Below, piece by piece: positions 25,299 through 32,600 of a DNA stretch of 64,000 nt. Source of the stretch: Azoarcus indigens (GTDB lineage: Bacteria; Pseudomonadota; Gammaproteobacteria; Burkholderiales; Rhodocyclaceae); contig NZ_SNVV01000023.1 of assembly GCF_004361735.1 (NCBI RefSeq), positions 22,793 through 86,792 on the forward strand. The letters run 5' to 3'. The notes below the pieces were generated by a model. It ran no database searches and had not been told where the DNA came from. It saw nothing but the letters and a program-made list of their open reading frames with translations. The first letter of the stretch is position 1. Every line of letters starts with the position of its first letter. The translations under genes were made by a program, and so were the position numbers.

Positions 25299-25523
25299 AT
25301 GCATCGCACCCAGTTCGCAGGCCGGCTGTACAGCGTAGGCGGGCGCCTGCTCGCCACCCTCGGACGCCTCACCCGCCTCGCCACGCTGGAACGGCGCGGG
25401 GCGATCCTGGCGGTATATGGAGAGGGCATCGCCCTCTACGGTGACGCCCTGGCCAAGGTGGCCGGCGCCCGCCGCCAGATGGCCCGGATGACGCCGGGCG
25501 CGGCGATGGCGCGCAGCGGCTGA
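25299..25523 (+). CDS. Small basic hypothetical protein
   Basis: A 74-residue protein (MHRTQFAGRLYSVGGRLLATLGRLTRLATLERRGAI...) with an amphipathic, Arg/Leu/Gly-rich sequence and pI clearly basic. No family recognised. AAGGAGAGAACA before the ATG is one of the strongest ribosome sites in the window, and a perfect 15-bp terminator follows 22 bp after the stop, which argues that this is a real, independently transcribed gene. An in-frame ATG at 25065 could give a longer 152-residue form, judged less likely. Confidence 0.65.
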   Translation: MHRTQFAGRLYSVGGRLLATLGRLTRLATLERRGAILAVYGEGIALYGDALAKVAGARRQMARMTPGAAMARSG

Positions 25524-25545
25524 ACACCCGTCCTACCCGTCATGA

Positions 25546-25580
25546 CGCAGAACGGCCCGGTCACCCCGGGCCGTTCTGCG
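25546..25580 (+). terminator. Terminator hairpin after the 74-residue gene
   Basis: A perfect 15-bp inverted repeat, CGCAGAACGGCCCGG at 25546-25560 and its complement at 25566-25580, with a 5-nt loop. Only TTC follows, so the T-run is short, but the position directly behind the stop codon supports a terminator role. Confidence 0.7.
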
Positions 25581-25749
25581 TTCACCGCCACGCAATACCG
25601 ATGTCGGACGCCGCCGACAGCAGCATCGGCGACGCCCGACAGCCTACCCTTGACCCGCGGGCAACAATGGCTACGCGCAGTCAGCCGGACCCGCCACCCC
25701 GTAGGCGCCGGCCGGACGACGAGCCATCCCCATCAAGAAGGAGAAGACG

Positions 25750-26145
25750 ATGAAACTCATCCAAGCCACCCTGCTGGGCGCCAGCCTGTTCGCCCTTCCC
25801 TTCGTTTCCCACGCGGCCGATCTGCAGGACGCGGCGGAAAAGCGGGCCGAGGCCCATCACGACGCTGCCATGGAAAAGGCGGAGGCCGATTACAAGATGG
25901 CCAAGGAACAATGCCGCGGCATGGAAGGCAACGCCCGCGACGTGTGCATGAAGAAGGCGGAGGCCGACTACACCACCGCCAAGGGTGACGCCAAGGCCAC
26001 CTACAAGGGCGACAAGGCCCGCGCCAAAACCGTCGAGGACCGTGCCGAGGCGGAGTACAAGATCGCAAAAGCCCGCTGCGACGCCCTTTCCGGCAGCGCC
26101 AAGGACCAGTGCGTGGCTGAAGCCAAGGTGAAGTACCACCAGTAA
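25750..26145 (+). CDS. Exported Ala/Lys-rich repeat protein
   Basis: A 131-residue protein with a clear signal peptide ([22 protein letters not shown], cut after AHA). The mature part is helical, charged and repeated: [31 protein letters not shown] is followed by [31 protein letters not shown]. Each repeat has a Cys pair about 13 residues apart that could form a disulfide in the periplasm. The site AAGAAGGAGAAGACG precedes the ATG. No named family is known to me; similar small periplasmic coiled-coil proteins occur beside stress genes in betaproteobacteria. Confidence 0.8.
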   Translation: MKLIQATLLGASLFALPFVSHAADLQDAAEKRAEAHHDAAMEKAEADYKMAKEQCRGMEGNARDVCMKKAEADYTTAKGDAKATYKGDKARAKTVEDRAEAEYKIAKARCDALSGSAKDQCVAEAKVKYHQ

Positions 26146-26150
26146 GGCAC

Positions 26151-26187
26151 GCCCTGCCGGCGGCAGCCTGGCCGCCGCCGGCAGGGC
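26151..26187 (+). terminator. Terminator hairpin after the repeat-protein gene
   Basis: GCCCTGCCGGCGGC at 26151-26164 pairs perfectly with 26174-26187 (14 bp, 9-nt loop). It begins 5 bp after the stop codon at 26145. The T-run is poor (CTATGC), so strength is uncertain. Confidence 0.7.
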
Positions 26188-26218
26188 CTATGCACTAGAA
26201 TCCCGCGGTCGTCACAGC

Positions 26219-26839
26219 ATGTCCGCGGGATTTTTCGTGAACAAGGCCCTCTTTCCCCACCGCCCTTCCGTGGTACCGGCCCAGCGCGCTGCCGCCAAGG
26301 GGCAGCAACCCTGCGTACTGTGGTTCACCGGCCTCTCAGCAGCGGGAAAATCCACCGTCGCCGATCTGGTCGAACAAGGGCTGCACCACGCCGGGCGGCA
26401 CACCTATCTGCTCGATGGCGACCAACTGCGCGCCGGCCTCAGCCGCGACCTGGGCTTCAGCGCCGCGGCCCGCAGCGAGAACATCCGCCGTGTGGGCGAA
26501 GTCGCCCGCCTGATGGTGGATGCCGGCCTGATCGTGCTGGTGGCGCTGATCTCGCCCTTCCGCGCCGAGCGGGACAAGGTGCGCGCGCTGTTCGCGGCTG
26601 GCGAATTCGTGGAAATCCATGTGGATGCGCCGCTGGCGGTGGCCGAAGCACGCGACCCCAAAGGCTTGTACCGCCGCGCCCGCAGCGGCGAACTGCACGA
26701 CTTCACCGGCATAGACTCGCCCTACGAAGCTCCTCTGGCGCCGGAACTGCGGTTGGACACCTCCACGCTGAACGCCGCCAGCGCCGCACAGCAGGTGCTG
26801 GACTGGCTGGCGAACCGCCCGATGGACGCGGCGGGCTGA
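26219..26839 (+). CDS. cysC: Adenylylsulfate (APS) kinase
   Basis: A 206-residue kinase that phosphorylates APS to PAPS in sulfate activation. The P-loop is [21 protein letters not shown] (K44). [54 protein letters not shown] follows in the family order, with [39 protein letters not shown]. The usual Gly-Ser-Gly of the P-loop is Ala-Ala-Gly here, a mild change. It stands alone with no cysN/cysD beside it, so PAPS may serve something other than assimilation. It is the last host gene before the prophage. Confidence 0.9.
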   Translation: MSAGFFVNKALFPHRPSVVPAQRAAAKGQQPCVLWFTGLSAAGKSTVADLVEQGLHHAGRHTYLLDGDQLRAGLSRDLGFSAAARSENIRRVGEVARLMVDAGLIVLVALISPFRAERDKVRALFAAGEFVEIHVDAPLAVAEARDPKGLYRRARSGELHDFTGIDSPYEAPLAPELRLDTSTLNAASAAQQVLDWLANRPMDAAG

Positions 26840-27170
26840 ACCACGAGCCCCGCCGCATCAGGCGGCGTCGGCGGGGACGGGCAGCCACGCTCTCCACCGG
26901 CAACCAAGGCAAGCGCGATTGCGGACCGCGTGGATACCCGCCACCGCCCCAGCCGTACCTGAGAAGGGGAGCCGCGGCGGCAAGCGGACACAGCGAGGGT
27001 CTGGCGCTTGGCCTGTTCGATACGGCCCGGCCCGTATGTCGCACACCAGCAGACCAGCCAGCCGGGCCAGGACAAGGCCGGCCTCCTTCGGAGGTGGGGC
27101 GGCGCAGATGAGTTTGATCGGCGTGTCGCACCGTTGCCGGCGATCGGCTTCTTCACCGCCAGGAAAGACA
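26840..27170. other. Intergenic stretch before the prophage, no gene
   Basis: About 330 bp between cysC and the terminator that originally followed tRNA-Arg. Several open frames cross it, but none has a ribosome site or family features. Before the insertion this was the region downstream of the tRNA gene. Confidence 0.5.
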
Positions 27171-27201
27171 AACGGCCTGCCAGCAAAGCTGGCAGGCCGT
27201 T
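27171..27201 (-). terminator. Original terminator of tRNA-Arg, now cut off by the prophage
   Basis: AACGGCCTGCCAGC at 27171-27184 pairs perfectly with 27188-27201 across an AAA loop (14 bp). Read on the minus strand it is followed by TTTGTCTTT, a good intrinsic terminator. It lies only 7 bp beyond the left att repeat, which is where the 3' end of tRNA-Arg would have been before insertion. Confidence 0.85.
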
Positions 27202-27208
27202 CCATGTT

Positions 27209-27258
27209 TGGCGCGCCCGGCGCGATTCGAACGCACGACCCCTGCCTTCGGAGGGCAG
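27209..27258. repeat. Left attachment repeat (attL), 50 bp
   Basis: A perfect copy of the last 50 nt of tRNA-Arg(CCG), including CCA, the T arm and half of the anticodon arm. It matches 34784-34833 base for base. It starts 6 bp beyond the integrase stop codon, the usual place for an integrase-driven element. Confidence 0.95.
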
Positions 27259-27263
27259 CCGCA

Positions 27264-28121
27264 TCAGAAGGGCAATAGTCGCTGCACTGCAACGGCTGCC
27301 TGATCTGGCGCCAAATGTGCATAAATCTCTGTTTGCGTGATACTCGAATGCCCGAGCAATTCTTTAACGACGTAAATTGACTCACCTTGCATAACAAGCC
27401 AGCTAGCGAACGTATGACGCAAATCGTGAATTCGAAAATTCGTAATTTGCGCTCGTTTTAAAGCCGCACTCCAAGAAGTCTTAAACGTTGTAATACAGCC
27501 ACGCTCCCAACCAAACACCCACGGCGACCCCGGAACATTCTCCGATTGCCATTCCGCCATTTCCTGCAACGCTCTAATTGCATCGTCATTCAACGGCACA
27601 ACTCGCCTTTTTCTCTGTTTCGTATGTCTGCCCTCAAGCAAAAACATACGACGCTGCAAATCAACTCTAGACCACTCCAACTTCAACAGCTCCCCACGCC
27701 TACAGCCTGTATTCAACGCTAGCCGAATAAATAACGATAAATGCGGCCGAACAGCACCAACCCTCGCTTCACGCACAAGCCTTGCCGCATCCTCACGCGT
27801 TATCCAACGCACGCGAGGCTCCGAATCTTCAACGCCAATTCTAGAAACAGGGTTAGGCAATTCATGCAAGTCATATTCAAGACGCGCAAAATTTATAGCC
27901 GCACAAAACAAGCGCAATTCACGGCGAATCGTAGCGCTCTTAACTCCTGAGCTCAGCCTATGGGCGACGTAATTCCTTATATGCGCGCGCTTTAAATCTC
28001 TAATAGGTTTGCCAGAAAAGTGCGGATGCAAATGTCTAAGGCTGTAGTTATCCCGCTCAGAACTCTTATTCTGATGCGATCTAGCAGATAAATATGCAGA
28101 AACAACTTCGTCAAACGTCAT
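27264..28121 (-). CDS. int: Phage tyrosine recombinase (integrase)
   Basis: A 285-residue tyrosine recombinase with a short N-terminal core-binding domain (residues 1-100) and a full catalytic domain. All catalytic residues are visible: R141 in TGCRRGELL, H232 and R235 in IHDLRHTFASWL, H258 in LLGHSS, and Y267 in TEIYAHL. It should cut and join the tRNA-Arg att site for integration and, perhaps with a helper, excision. The stop is 6 bp from attL. In the excised circle its 3' end would overlap, on the opposite strand, the extended end of the repressor gene. Confidence 0.95.
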   Translation of the reverse strand: MTFDEVVSAYLSARSHQNKSSERDNYSLRHLHPHFSGKPIRDLKRAHIRNYVAHRLSSGVKSATIRRELRLFCAAINFARLEYDLHELPNPVSRIGVEDSEPRVRWITREDAARLVREARVGAVRPHLSLFIRLALNTGCRRGELLKLEWSRVDLQRRMFLLEGRHTKQRKRRVVPLNDDAIRALQEMAEWQSENVPGSPWVFGWERGCITTFKTSWSAALKRAQITNFRIHDLRHTFASWLVMQGESIYVVKELLGHSSITQTEIYAHLAPDQAAVAVQRLLPF

Positions 28122-28593
28122 AGACGAATTTTGCCATCAAATTGTCCTGAAACCACGCATCCACGCGGGTTTCAGCCTTGTGTGAATCTGCTTCGCAGAC
28201 CGGGCTGCTACAGGCTACGCTTCGCTTCGATCCCTGCGGGATTGCCTACGGCACCTTACACATCCCTTTCACCTGCGCGCTCCGCTTACCAACTACCTAT
28301 CCAGACGCAAGCACGCTTGCGTGAGCCTGCCTTTGCTCCAGGCACTGCGCTACCACAGCCCCATCACCAACGCCCATAAGCGCCGATGTGTATCGCACCG
28401 AGTCGGAAAGTAAATGGTTCGCTACGCCGCTACGCGCCATTGACTTTCCTTTGTCGGCGCAATCCACAACGGCATGGGCGATGGTGATGGGGCGTACGGC
28501 GGTAGCTGATAAGCCATACCGAGCAAAGGCAGGAAGATAACGCCGGGCTCAGGCTCAGGAGCCCCGGTCAGTTTTCAAAGCGGAGAAGCGGAA
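28122..28593. other. Phage intergenic region
   Basis: The largest non-coding stretch of the element (472 bp), between the integrase and a small plus-strand gene. Its right half is filled by the nested palindrome described separately. In filamentous phages this position carries replication origins and the packaging signal. No gene is recognised in its left half (28130-28320), which has scattered GCTTCG-type small repeats. Confidence 0.7.
28326..28533. repeat. Long nested palindrome, probable ssDNA origin/packaging structure
   Basis: Five pairs of complementary segments lie in perfect nesting order, so one strand can fold into a single long branched-free hairpin. The pairs are 28326-28338 with 28521-28533 (13 bp), 28349-28354 with 28501-28506, 28358-28377 with 28474-28493 (11+7 bp around a 2-nt mismatch), 28380-28386 with 28454-28460, and 28405-28417 with 28437-28449 (7+5 bp around one mismatch). 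Such long hairpins mark minus-strand origins and packaging signals of filamentous phages. The exact function here is inferred from position. Confidence 0.8.
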
Positions 28594-28863
28594 ATGAAAA
28601 TTGCACGCAGTTTCATGAAAAGCGCGGAATTCCTAGCACGGCAGATGGCACTGCCCCTACGCGACATGTACGACCAGAAAGCAAAGCCAATCACCCTGCC
28701 TGCTGCAGCCCGAATACGCGAAGCCCGTCGCCTGTTAAAACAAGCACTGCGATTAATTGACCGCGCGAGCAGTGATGGCGCTGGAACAGCCAGCAAGATC
28801 CTGCACGAAGTTGCAGAACCATTTTTCGGACGACAAGATACAAAGCGAATTTTTTGTGACTGA
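28594..28863 (+). CDS. Small phage-encoded hypothetical protein
   Basis: An 89-residue basic, helical protein (MKIARSFMKSAEFLARQMALPLRDMYDQKAKPITLPAAARIREARRLLKQALRLID...). Not recognised. GGAG lies 8-12 nt before the ATG in AAAGCGGAGAAGCGGAA. It is one of only two phage genes on the plus strand and sits between the palindrome and the Zot operon end. A bidirectional terminator overlaps its stop. The basic helices could bind DNA or RNA, but nothing specific supports that. Confidence 0.6.
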   Translation: MKIARSFMKSAEFLARQMALPLRDMYDQKAKPITLPAAARIREARRLLKQALRLIDRASSDGAGTASKILHEVAEPFFGRQDTKRIFCD

Positions 28864-28871
28864 CACAAAAA
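28851..28871. terminator. Bidirectional terminator between convergent phage genes
   Basis: TTTTTGTG at 28851-28858 pairs perfectly with CACAAAAA at 28864-28871 across a 5-nt loop. The arms are U-rich and A-rich, so it can act in both directions. It covers the stop codon of the plus-strand gene and abuts the stop of the last minus-strand gene. Confidence 0.7.
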
Positions 28872-29222
28872 CTAAGCATTCAAATCCCTAACTAATCTTT
28901 CATAAGCCCGCTTACGAGCTTCCGCACCACTAATCCCCGGCGCTCGCTCCATCTCATACGCAGCAAGACGATTTGCCTTATCTACATCATGCAAGCAAGC
29001 CAAAAGCAACGAATCCGGAATGCGCTGCAAAGATGGAGGCTTACGCGCAAAACCCGAACTTGATCTAGGAGACCTATGAGAAAAAGCAAAACCAATTAAA
29101 GTCAAAAACATCGCGACGATAAACAGAAGGAACCTAACCCAACCTTCCGTATAAGTACGAAGGATCACTACAACCCCCGCAACCATCGCGAAAAATACTA
29201 AGAAATTAACAAAGCGCCCCAT
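28872..29222 (-). CDS. Phage membrane protein downstream of zot
   Basis: A 116-residue protein with two membrane helices (about residues 4-20 and 28-49: FVNFLVFFAMVAGVVVIL and FLLFIVAMFLTLIGFAF) and a basic soluble C-terminus (RSPRSSSGFARKPPSLQRIPDSLLLACLHDVDKANRLAAYEMERAPG). It is the last gene of the structural/assembly operon, 34 bp after zot. GGGGG before the ATG is a modest ribosome site. No family recognised. Inner-membrane assembly or superinfection exclusion are possible roles, without direct evidence. Confidence 0.7.
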   Translation of the reverse strand: MGRFVNFLVFFAMVAGVVVILRTYTEGWVRFLLFIVAMFLTLIGFAFSHRSPRSSSGFARKPPSLQRIPDSLLLACLHDVDKANRLAAYEMERAPGISGAEARKRAYERLVRDLNA

Positions 29223-29256
29223 ATAACCCCCGACAATGACGCGGAGATTATATCGA

Positions 29257-30336
29257 TTACATACCTTGCACCGGCAAGGAGGACTTTGCAGTGGCGGCAA
29301 CAACCTGCTGCTGGTCCTGCCACGGATTAAACGGTGGCTTGCGCAACAACTCCCGACACTGCGCCTCCTCAAGGAACGCATCAGTACCCTGCTGCGTGTA
29401 GCAAGAGCAACGATCACCCATCGACACACACCCCGCGACAATCGGCATAACTTTAACCTGGCGCACACTGTCATACATCGGCGCAGTTTCAGGCCGAGTC
29501 GAAATGCGAGGCACGTAATCCTCAACGCCAGCACCCACAGACCGCACCTGGGCTTGCGCTTGACGATCCACTGCTTGGCCCTGCCCCGACTGAGAGAAAG
29601 GAACACGCGACGGCTCAGGAACCCTACGCTCAGCCTCAGACGTAGTTTGTCCGCTTGTCCACTTCCCCATCATCCCGTAGAACTTACTACCGAAATACAG
29701 CGCAATCCCAATCGCAGCCAGAAACACCCACACCGCGATTGGAATCCGACGAGACTGTTTGACATGCATACTCGCCGACCGATAAACGCCGAACACATTT
29801 TTTGGCAGCGTGTAGCGGACAGCAGCAGCCATGCCGCGATTCGTCGGGGAGTCCGGATTCGTAACTTCAGGCCACTCATAAAGCCTACGACCAGCCCACG
29901 TCGCGCGCAGATGAATATGCTTGCCAACCAGCTCCGACACATTCGGATCAATGAGCGTGTAAGACTGGGTAATCAACCAGAAGTCCAAACCCTTGTGCCG
30001 ATGCTTCTCAAAAGCCGCCACAGTATCCGGCACTTTCGACGTGCGCGCGCGATTACGCCATACCTTCTGGCACTCATCGACAATTACAAGCGCGCCGTCC
30101 GGAAATGTGAAAACCGCCTCTTCTATCGACGCATCCTCAGCAGTCGGAACACGCTCCGTCCATTCTTCCACCGGCGGCGCAACATCATGAGGCAGCATCA
30201 ACTCCGGAATGCCCATGATGATCACAGGACGAGGCGGCTTGCCCTCCTTTGCTTCCCGCTCCTGCAACTCCATCAACAGCTTCACAGCGTAAGCAGTCTT
30301 CCCCGCCCCCGGAGTGCCCGTAATCAAAGTAATCAT
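29257..30336 (-). CDS. zot: Zot-family assembly ATPase (pI)
   Basis: A 359-residue inovirus morphogenesis protein that drives export of the filament through the inner membrane. The Walker A motif is GTPGAGKT (residues 7-14), Walker B is ALVIVDECQ (about 82-90), followed by WLITQSYTLIDPNVSELV. A single membrane helix lies at about 198-216 (IPIAVWVFLAAIGIALYFG). The C-terminal periplasmic part has a Cys-rich section (GCVSMGDRCSCYTQQGTDAFLEEAQCREL). The start overlaps the previous stop as ATGA. The name zonula occludens toxin comes from the CTXphi homologue; assembly is the conserved role. Confidence 0.95.
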   Translation of the reverse strand: MITLITGTPGAGKTAYAVKLLMELQEREAKEGKPPRPVIIMGIPELMLPHDVAPPVEEWTERVPTAEDASIEEAVFTFPDGALVIVDECQKVWRNRARTSKVPDTVAAFEKHRHKGLDFWLITQSYTLIDPNVSELVGKHIHLRATWAGRRLYEWPEVTNPDSPTNRGMAAAVRYTLPKNVFGVYRSASMHVKQSRRIPIAVWVFLAAIGIALYFGSKFYGMMGKWTSGQTTSEAERRVPEPSRVPFSQSGQGQAVDRQAQAQVRSVGAGVEDYVPRISTRPETAPMYDSVRQVKVMPIVAGCVSMGDRCSCYTQQGTDAFLEEAQCRELLRKPPFNPWQDQQQVVAATAKSSLPVQGM

Positions 30337-30608
30337 TGCTGGATAACCCCTAAACGCTTAATCGTCAGCAAGGAAACAACCGTAGTCAGCGCTCCCAGCC
30401 AGATACCTACGGCATCAACAAAGCCACCAAGCGCCAATACGCTATAAACGTCGCCAGAAAGCGCCCCCATGCTCCCCTGGATAGCTGCAGCAAACTGATT
30501 CTTCAGGGCGGTAAAGCCAACATAGGTAACAAGCCCAAGACCAAGCGAGCCCGCCGCTTTCTTCGCCCAGGCCCCGACCCCCGCACTGATAAATGACGCC
30601 CAGCTCAT
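30333..30608 (-). CDS. DUF2523 inovirus membrane protein (pVI-like)
   Basis: A 91-residue hydrophobic protein: AWAKKAAGSLGLGLVTYVGFTALKNQFAAAIQG, then SVLALGGFVDAVGIWLGALTTVVSLLTIKRL. Its size, two to three helices and position directly before zot match the DUF2523 family, taken to be the minor virion protein pVI equivalent. Both ends overlap neighbours as ATGA, so it is translated as part of a coupled series. Confidence 0.88.
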   Translation of the reverse strand: MSWASFISAGVGAWAKKAAGSLGLGLVTYVGFTALKNQFAAAIQGSMGALSGDVYSVLALGGFVDAVGIWLGALTTVVSLLTIKRLGVIQQ

Positions 30609-31936
30609 GCGACCGCCCTCCCCCCAACGAAGAAGACAAACACCGCAGCACTCAGCCACGCTGCAGTAAGCACGACATATCGCATCCCCGACGCGAAATC
30701 ACACACCGGCTTCCACGACAAACCGGGATTATCAAAATGGAGCGCTAACGCAACATCAGACGGACATGACCCCGCAGCGGACAATTCCTGATCGAAATCA
30801 ATGTCCCGCTCATCCTCTTCCAACTCATCCTCATCTTCAGGGTCGCCCAACTCTTGACAAGCAGATGCATCCGGATGCTCTTCACACAGTGTCGGAGGAT
30901 CATCACCATCGCTGGATGATTCGCCGTCCGGATCACTTGTAGTCGTCGTCGTTTCTTGAGTCCCATCCGGCGAAGTCGTCGTCGTAACAGTCGTCGGCGT
31001 AATACTCACCGTATCGCCGTCGTAATGCATGTTGTAAGTTGTATTGCTGATAGTAGTCGTAACACCCGCAGGACTAGACGTCGTTGACGTTGTTTTAGGC
31101 CCCTGTAAGCTCGAAGGACCCGTTACCTGCAACGGATCAGTGACCGGGACATATCCAACCGAAATTCCTTTATCAAGCACGCTTGTCGCTGCCTGAGGAT
31201 TTGCGGCAAGCGCAGCCGCCAAAGCAGCTTCAATCTCAGCGTCAGTAGCAGCACGCGTTTGAGTGGGCGCATCTGGATTAGCACTCGAATAAATCGTGGC
31301 GTAGTTAAACCCACCAATAGTTGTTGTGAAATTACGGGTCCAACGATACCCACCATACTGAGATGCATAGGCCCCCTTGACCCAATTCCCCGTCCAACTC
31401 CATCCCGTCGATCCGTAGGCGGCCTGAATCTGACTCTCTACTATTGCCTCTACATACCCATAACTGCACTTATCGGCAGCAGTCACGCAACTCGTACCAC
31501 TACCGCGCCACCAATAGCGATTTGACTCAGGAGCGCCATCCGATTCTGCGGGAACCAACCAACCATCCTCACCCCACAGCAGGCCATAAGCGTCATAAGC
31601 CAACATGGCAACGCCCACAACACCCAACGCTCGAGCCGCAACACGACCAGCAGTCGCAACAGATGCCTTCGGCACAGATTTAGAAAGCGCAAGCTCTGCC
31701 TTAACGCCATTGACAGCAACCGGCTGGGACGCGCGAGCAGTGACCCCGCCGGCCCCATCTGCCATGTTATCTAACAGGACTCGAACGCCCGGCACCGCCT
31801 TAACTTCACCCGTCGCGGTACGCACAACGACAGAGTCCCGAGACGACCAAATAACGTTCGATGCCGACGCCCATACCGAATAACCGCCCAGGCAAAAACC
31901 TAGCATGGCCCAAATCAAGAGCTTGATATGTCTCAT
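30605..31936 (-). CDS. TspB-like attachment/minor coat protein (pIII equivalent)
   Basis: A 443-residue surface protein. A signal peptide (LLIWAMLGFCLGGYSVWA) is followed by a Gly/Tyr/Trp-rich domain, then from about residue 275 a Thr/Ser/Asp-rich low-complexity linker with repeated TTT and DPDGE, an acidic stretch (PEDEDELEEDERDIDF), and a conserved C-terminus (SCPSDVALALHFDNPGLSWKPVCDFASGMRY). A final membrane helix (VVLTAAWLSAAVFVFFVGG) ends the protein. This C-terminus matches the Neisseria TspB/inovirus minor coat family. By position it is the receptor-binding pIII equivalent. The start at 31936 overlaps the 21-residue gene as ATGA. Confidence 0.9.
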   Translation of the reverse strand: MRHIKLLIWAMLGFCLGGYSVWASASNVIWSSRDSVVVRTATGEVKAVPGVRVLLDNMADGAGGVTARASQPVAVNGVKAELALSKSVPKASVATAGRVAARALGVVGVAMLAYDAYGLLWGEDGWLVPAESDGAPESNRYWWRGSGTSCVTAADKCSYGYVEAIVESQIQAAYGSTGWSWTGNWVKGAYASQYGGYRWTRNFTTTIGGFNYATIYSSANPDAPTQTRAATDAEIEAALAAALAANPQAATSVLDKGISVGYVPVTDPLQVTGPSSLQGPKTTSTTSSPAGVTTTISNTTYNMHYDGDTVSITPTTVTTTTSPDGTQETTTTTSDPDGESSSDGDDPPTLCEEHPDASACQELGDPEDEDELEEDERDIDFDQELSAAGSCPSDVALALHFDNPGLSWKPVCDFASGMRYVVLTAAWLSAAVFVFFVGGRAVA

Positions 31937-31998
31937 CGCATCAAAATCCAGCCAGCACCCAACACACAAACCAATCCTGTAACGAAATAGATATCCAT
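31933..31998 (-). CDS. 21-residue membrane micro-protein (pVII/pIX/Psh-like)
   Basis: A tiny gene, MDIYFVTGLVCVLGAGWILMR, that is almost one membrane helix. Its ATG overlaps the preceding stop as TAATG and its stop overlaps the attachment-protein start as ATGA, so it fills the gap exactly and is translationally coupled on both sides. Filamentous phages carry minor tip proteins of about 30 residues (pVII, pIX) in this position, and CTXphi has the 28-residue Psh. The role is therefore likely virion tip or assembly, by analogy. Confidence 0.72.
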   Translation of the reverse strand: MDIYFVTGLVCVLGAGWILMR

Positions 31999-32312
31999 TA
32001 CCTGATCACCCGTTTAAGCACTGAGAATTTCCACGCGACAAGCCAAACCGAGACAACCAGCATCCCAAGCCCAGCGCCCTCAGCAAAGGATTGACCTGCG
32101 TTGCACTCAGCAAAACTAATAGCTGGAGCGCCCACGGAAGATACGACCGCCCCACCCTGCCGACTGACGAGATACCAACCAACACCATCCCACTCAACGG
32201 TCGACAAAATTGGGGGCGACCCCGCCAAAACAGACGGACCCACCCCCGAGTAGTAAGCAGTCGCTGCATCCGCGCTAGTGCTAAAGCACCGGCCCGAATA
32301 CAGCGCACCCAT
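31998..32312 (-). CDS. Small phage protein with C-terminal membrane helix
   Basis: A 104-residue protein between the major coat and attachment genes. It has a Gly/Ser/Tyr-rich N-terminal part with two Cys residues (GRCFSTSADAATAYYSG ... SFAECNAGQSF) and one C-terminal membrane helix (GLGMLVVSVWLVAWKF) with basic end KRVIR. The start overlaps the coat-protein stop as TAATG. No signal peptide is evident. Probably a minor virion or assembly membrane protein; no named family recognised. Confidence 0.8.
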   Translation of the reverse strand: MGALYSGRCFSTSADAATAYYSGVGPSVLAGSPPILSTVEWDGVGWYLVSRQGGAVVSSVGAPAISFAECNAGQSFAEGAGLGMLVVSVWLVAWKFSVLKRVIR

Positions 32313-32533
32313 TACTTGAGTACCCTACGCAGCCAGAAGAACGCCACGATCGCGATGATCACGCCGATCACCGCCCCACCGATCGTCATTGCATCCGCCT
32401 TCGCAGTCGCGATGCCCTCCGTCACTTCGGTCGGAACTTCGGCCAAAGCATTGCCGATACCCAGGGTTACCAATGCCGGCACAGCGGCGAGCTTCGCGCC
32501 GTACTTACGCACCACGTTTCGCGTCATTTGCAT
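32312..32533 (-). CDS. Major coat protein (pVIII equivalent)
   Basis: A 73-residue precursor. The 31-residue leader (basic start, hydrophobic core, NALA) would be cut by signal peptidase to leave a 42-residue mature coat protein starting EVPTEVTEGIATAKADAMTIG. It has the classical layout of filamentous coat proteins: acidic outer part, hydrophobic helix (AVIGVIIAIVAFFWL), and basic DNA-facing end (RRVLK). AAAGGAG lies before the ATG at 32533. A short TTGCCA/TGGCAA inverted repeat precedes the ribosome site. Confidence 0.95.
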   Translation of the reverse strand: MQMTRNVVRKYGAKLAAVPALVTLGIGNALAEVPTEVTEGIATAKADAMTIGGAVIGVIIAIVAFFWLRRVLK

Positions 32534-32600
32534 CTCACATCTCCTTTGCCAATTAAGGGCTACCCACGCTGGCAAGGCGCGGACCCAATTACCGTGCAAA

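Noticed and set aside
26919..27278. Plus-strand frames ending in GAPGAIRTHDPCLRRA or ARRDSNARPLPSEG-like peptides
   Set aside because: These peptides are translations of antisense tRNA-Arg sequence. Only the repressor frame at the right end is kept, because it has an independent start, ribosome site and HTH.
28130..28320. CRISPR-like or tandem repeats left of the phage palindrome
   Set aside because: Only short GCTTCG/CGCTTCG similarities with irregular spacing; no repeat-spacer pattern.
29257..30336. Zot as a toxin
   Set aside because: The conserved role is inovirus assembly; nothing here supports enterotoxin activity.
29236..30447. Long plus-strand frame opposite zot
   Set aside because: Low-complexity basic peptide without motifs; zot on the other strand has Walker motifs and coupled neighbours.
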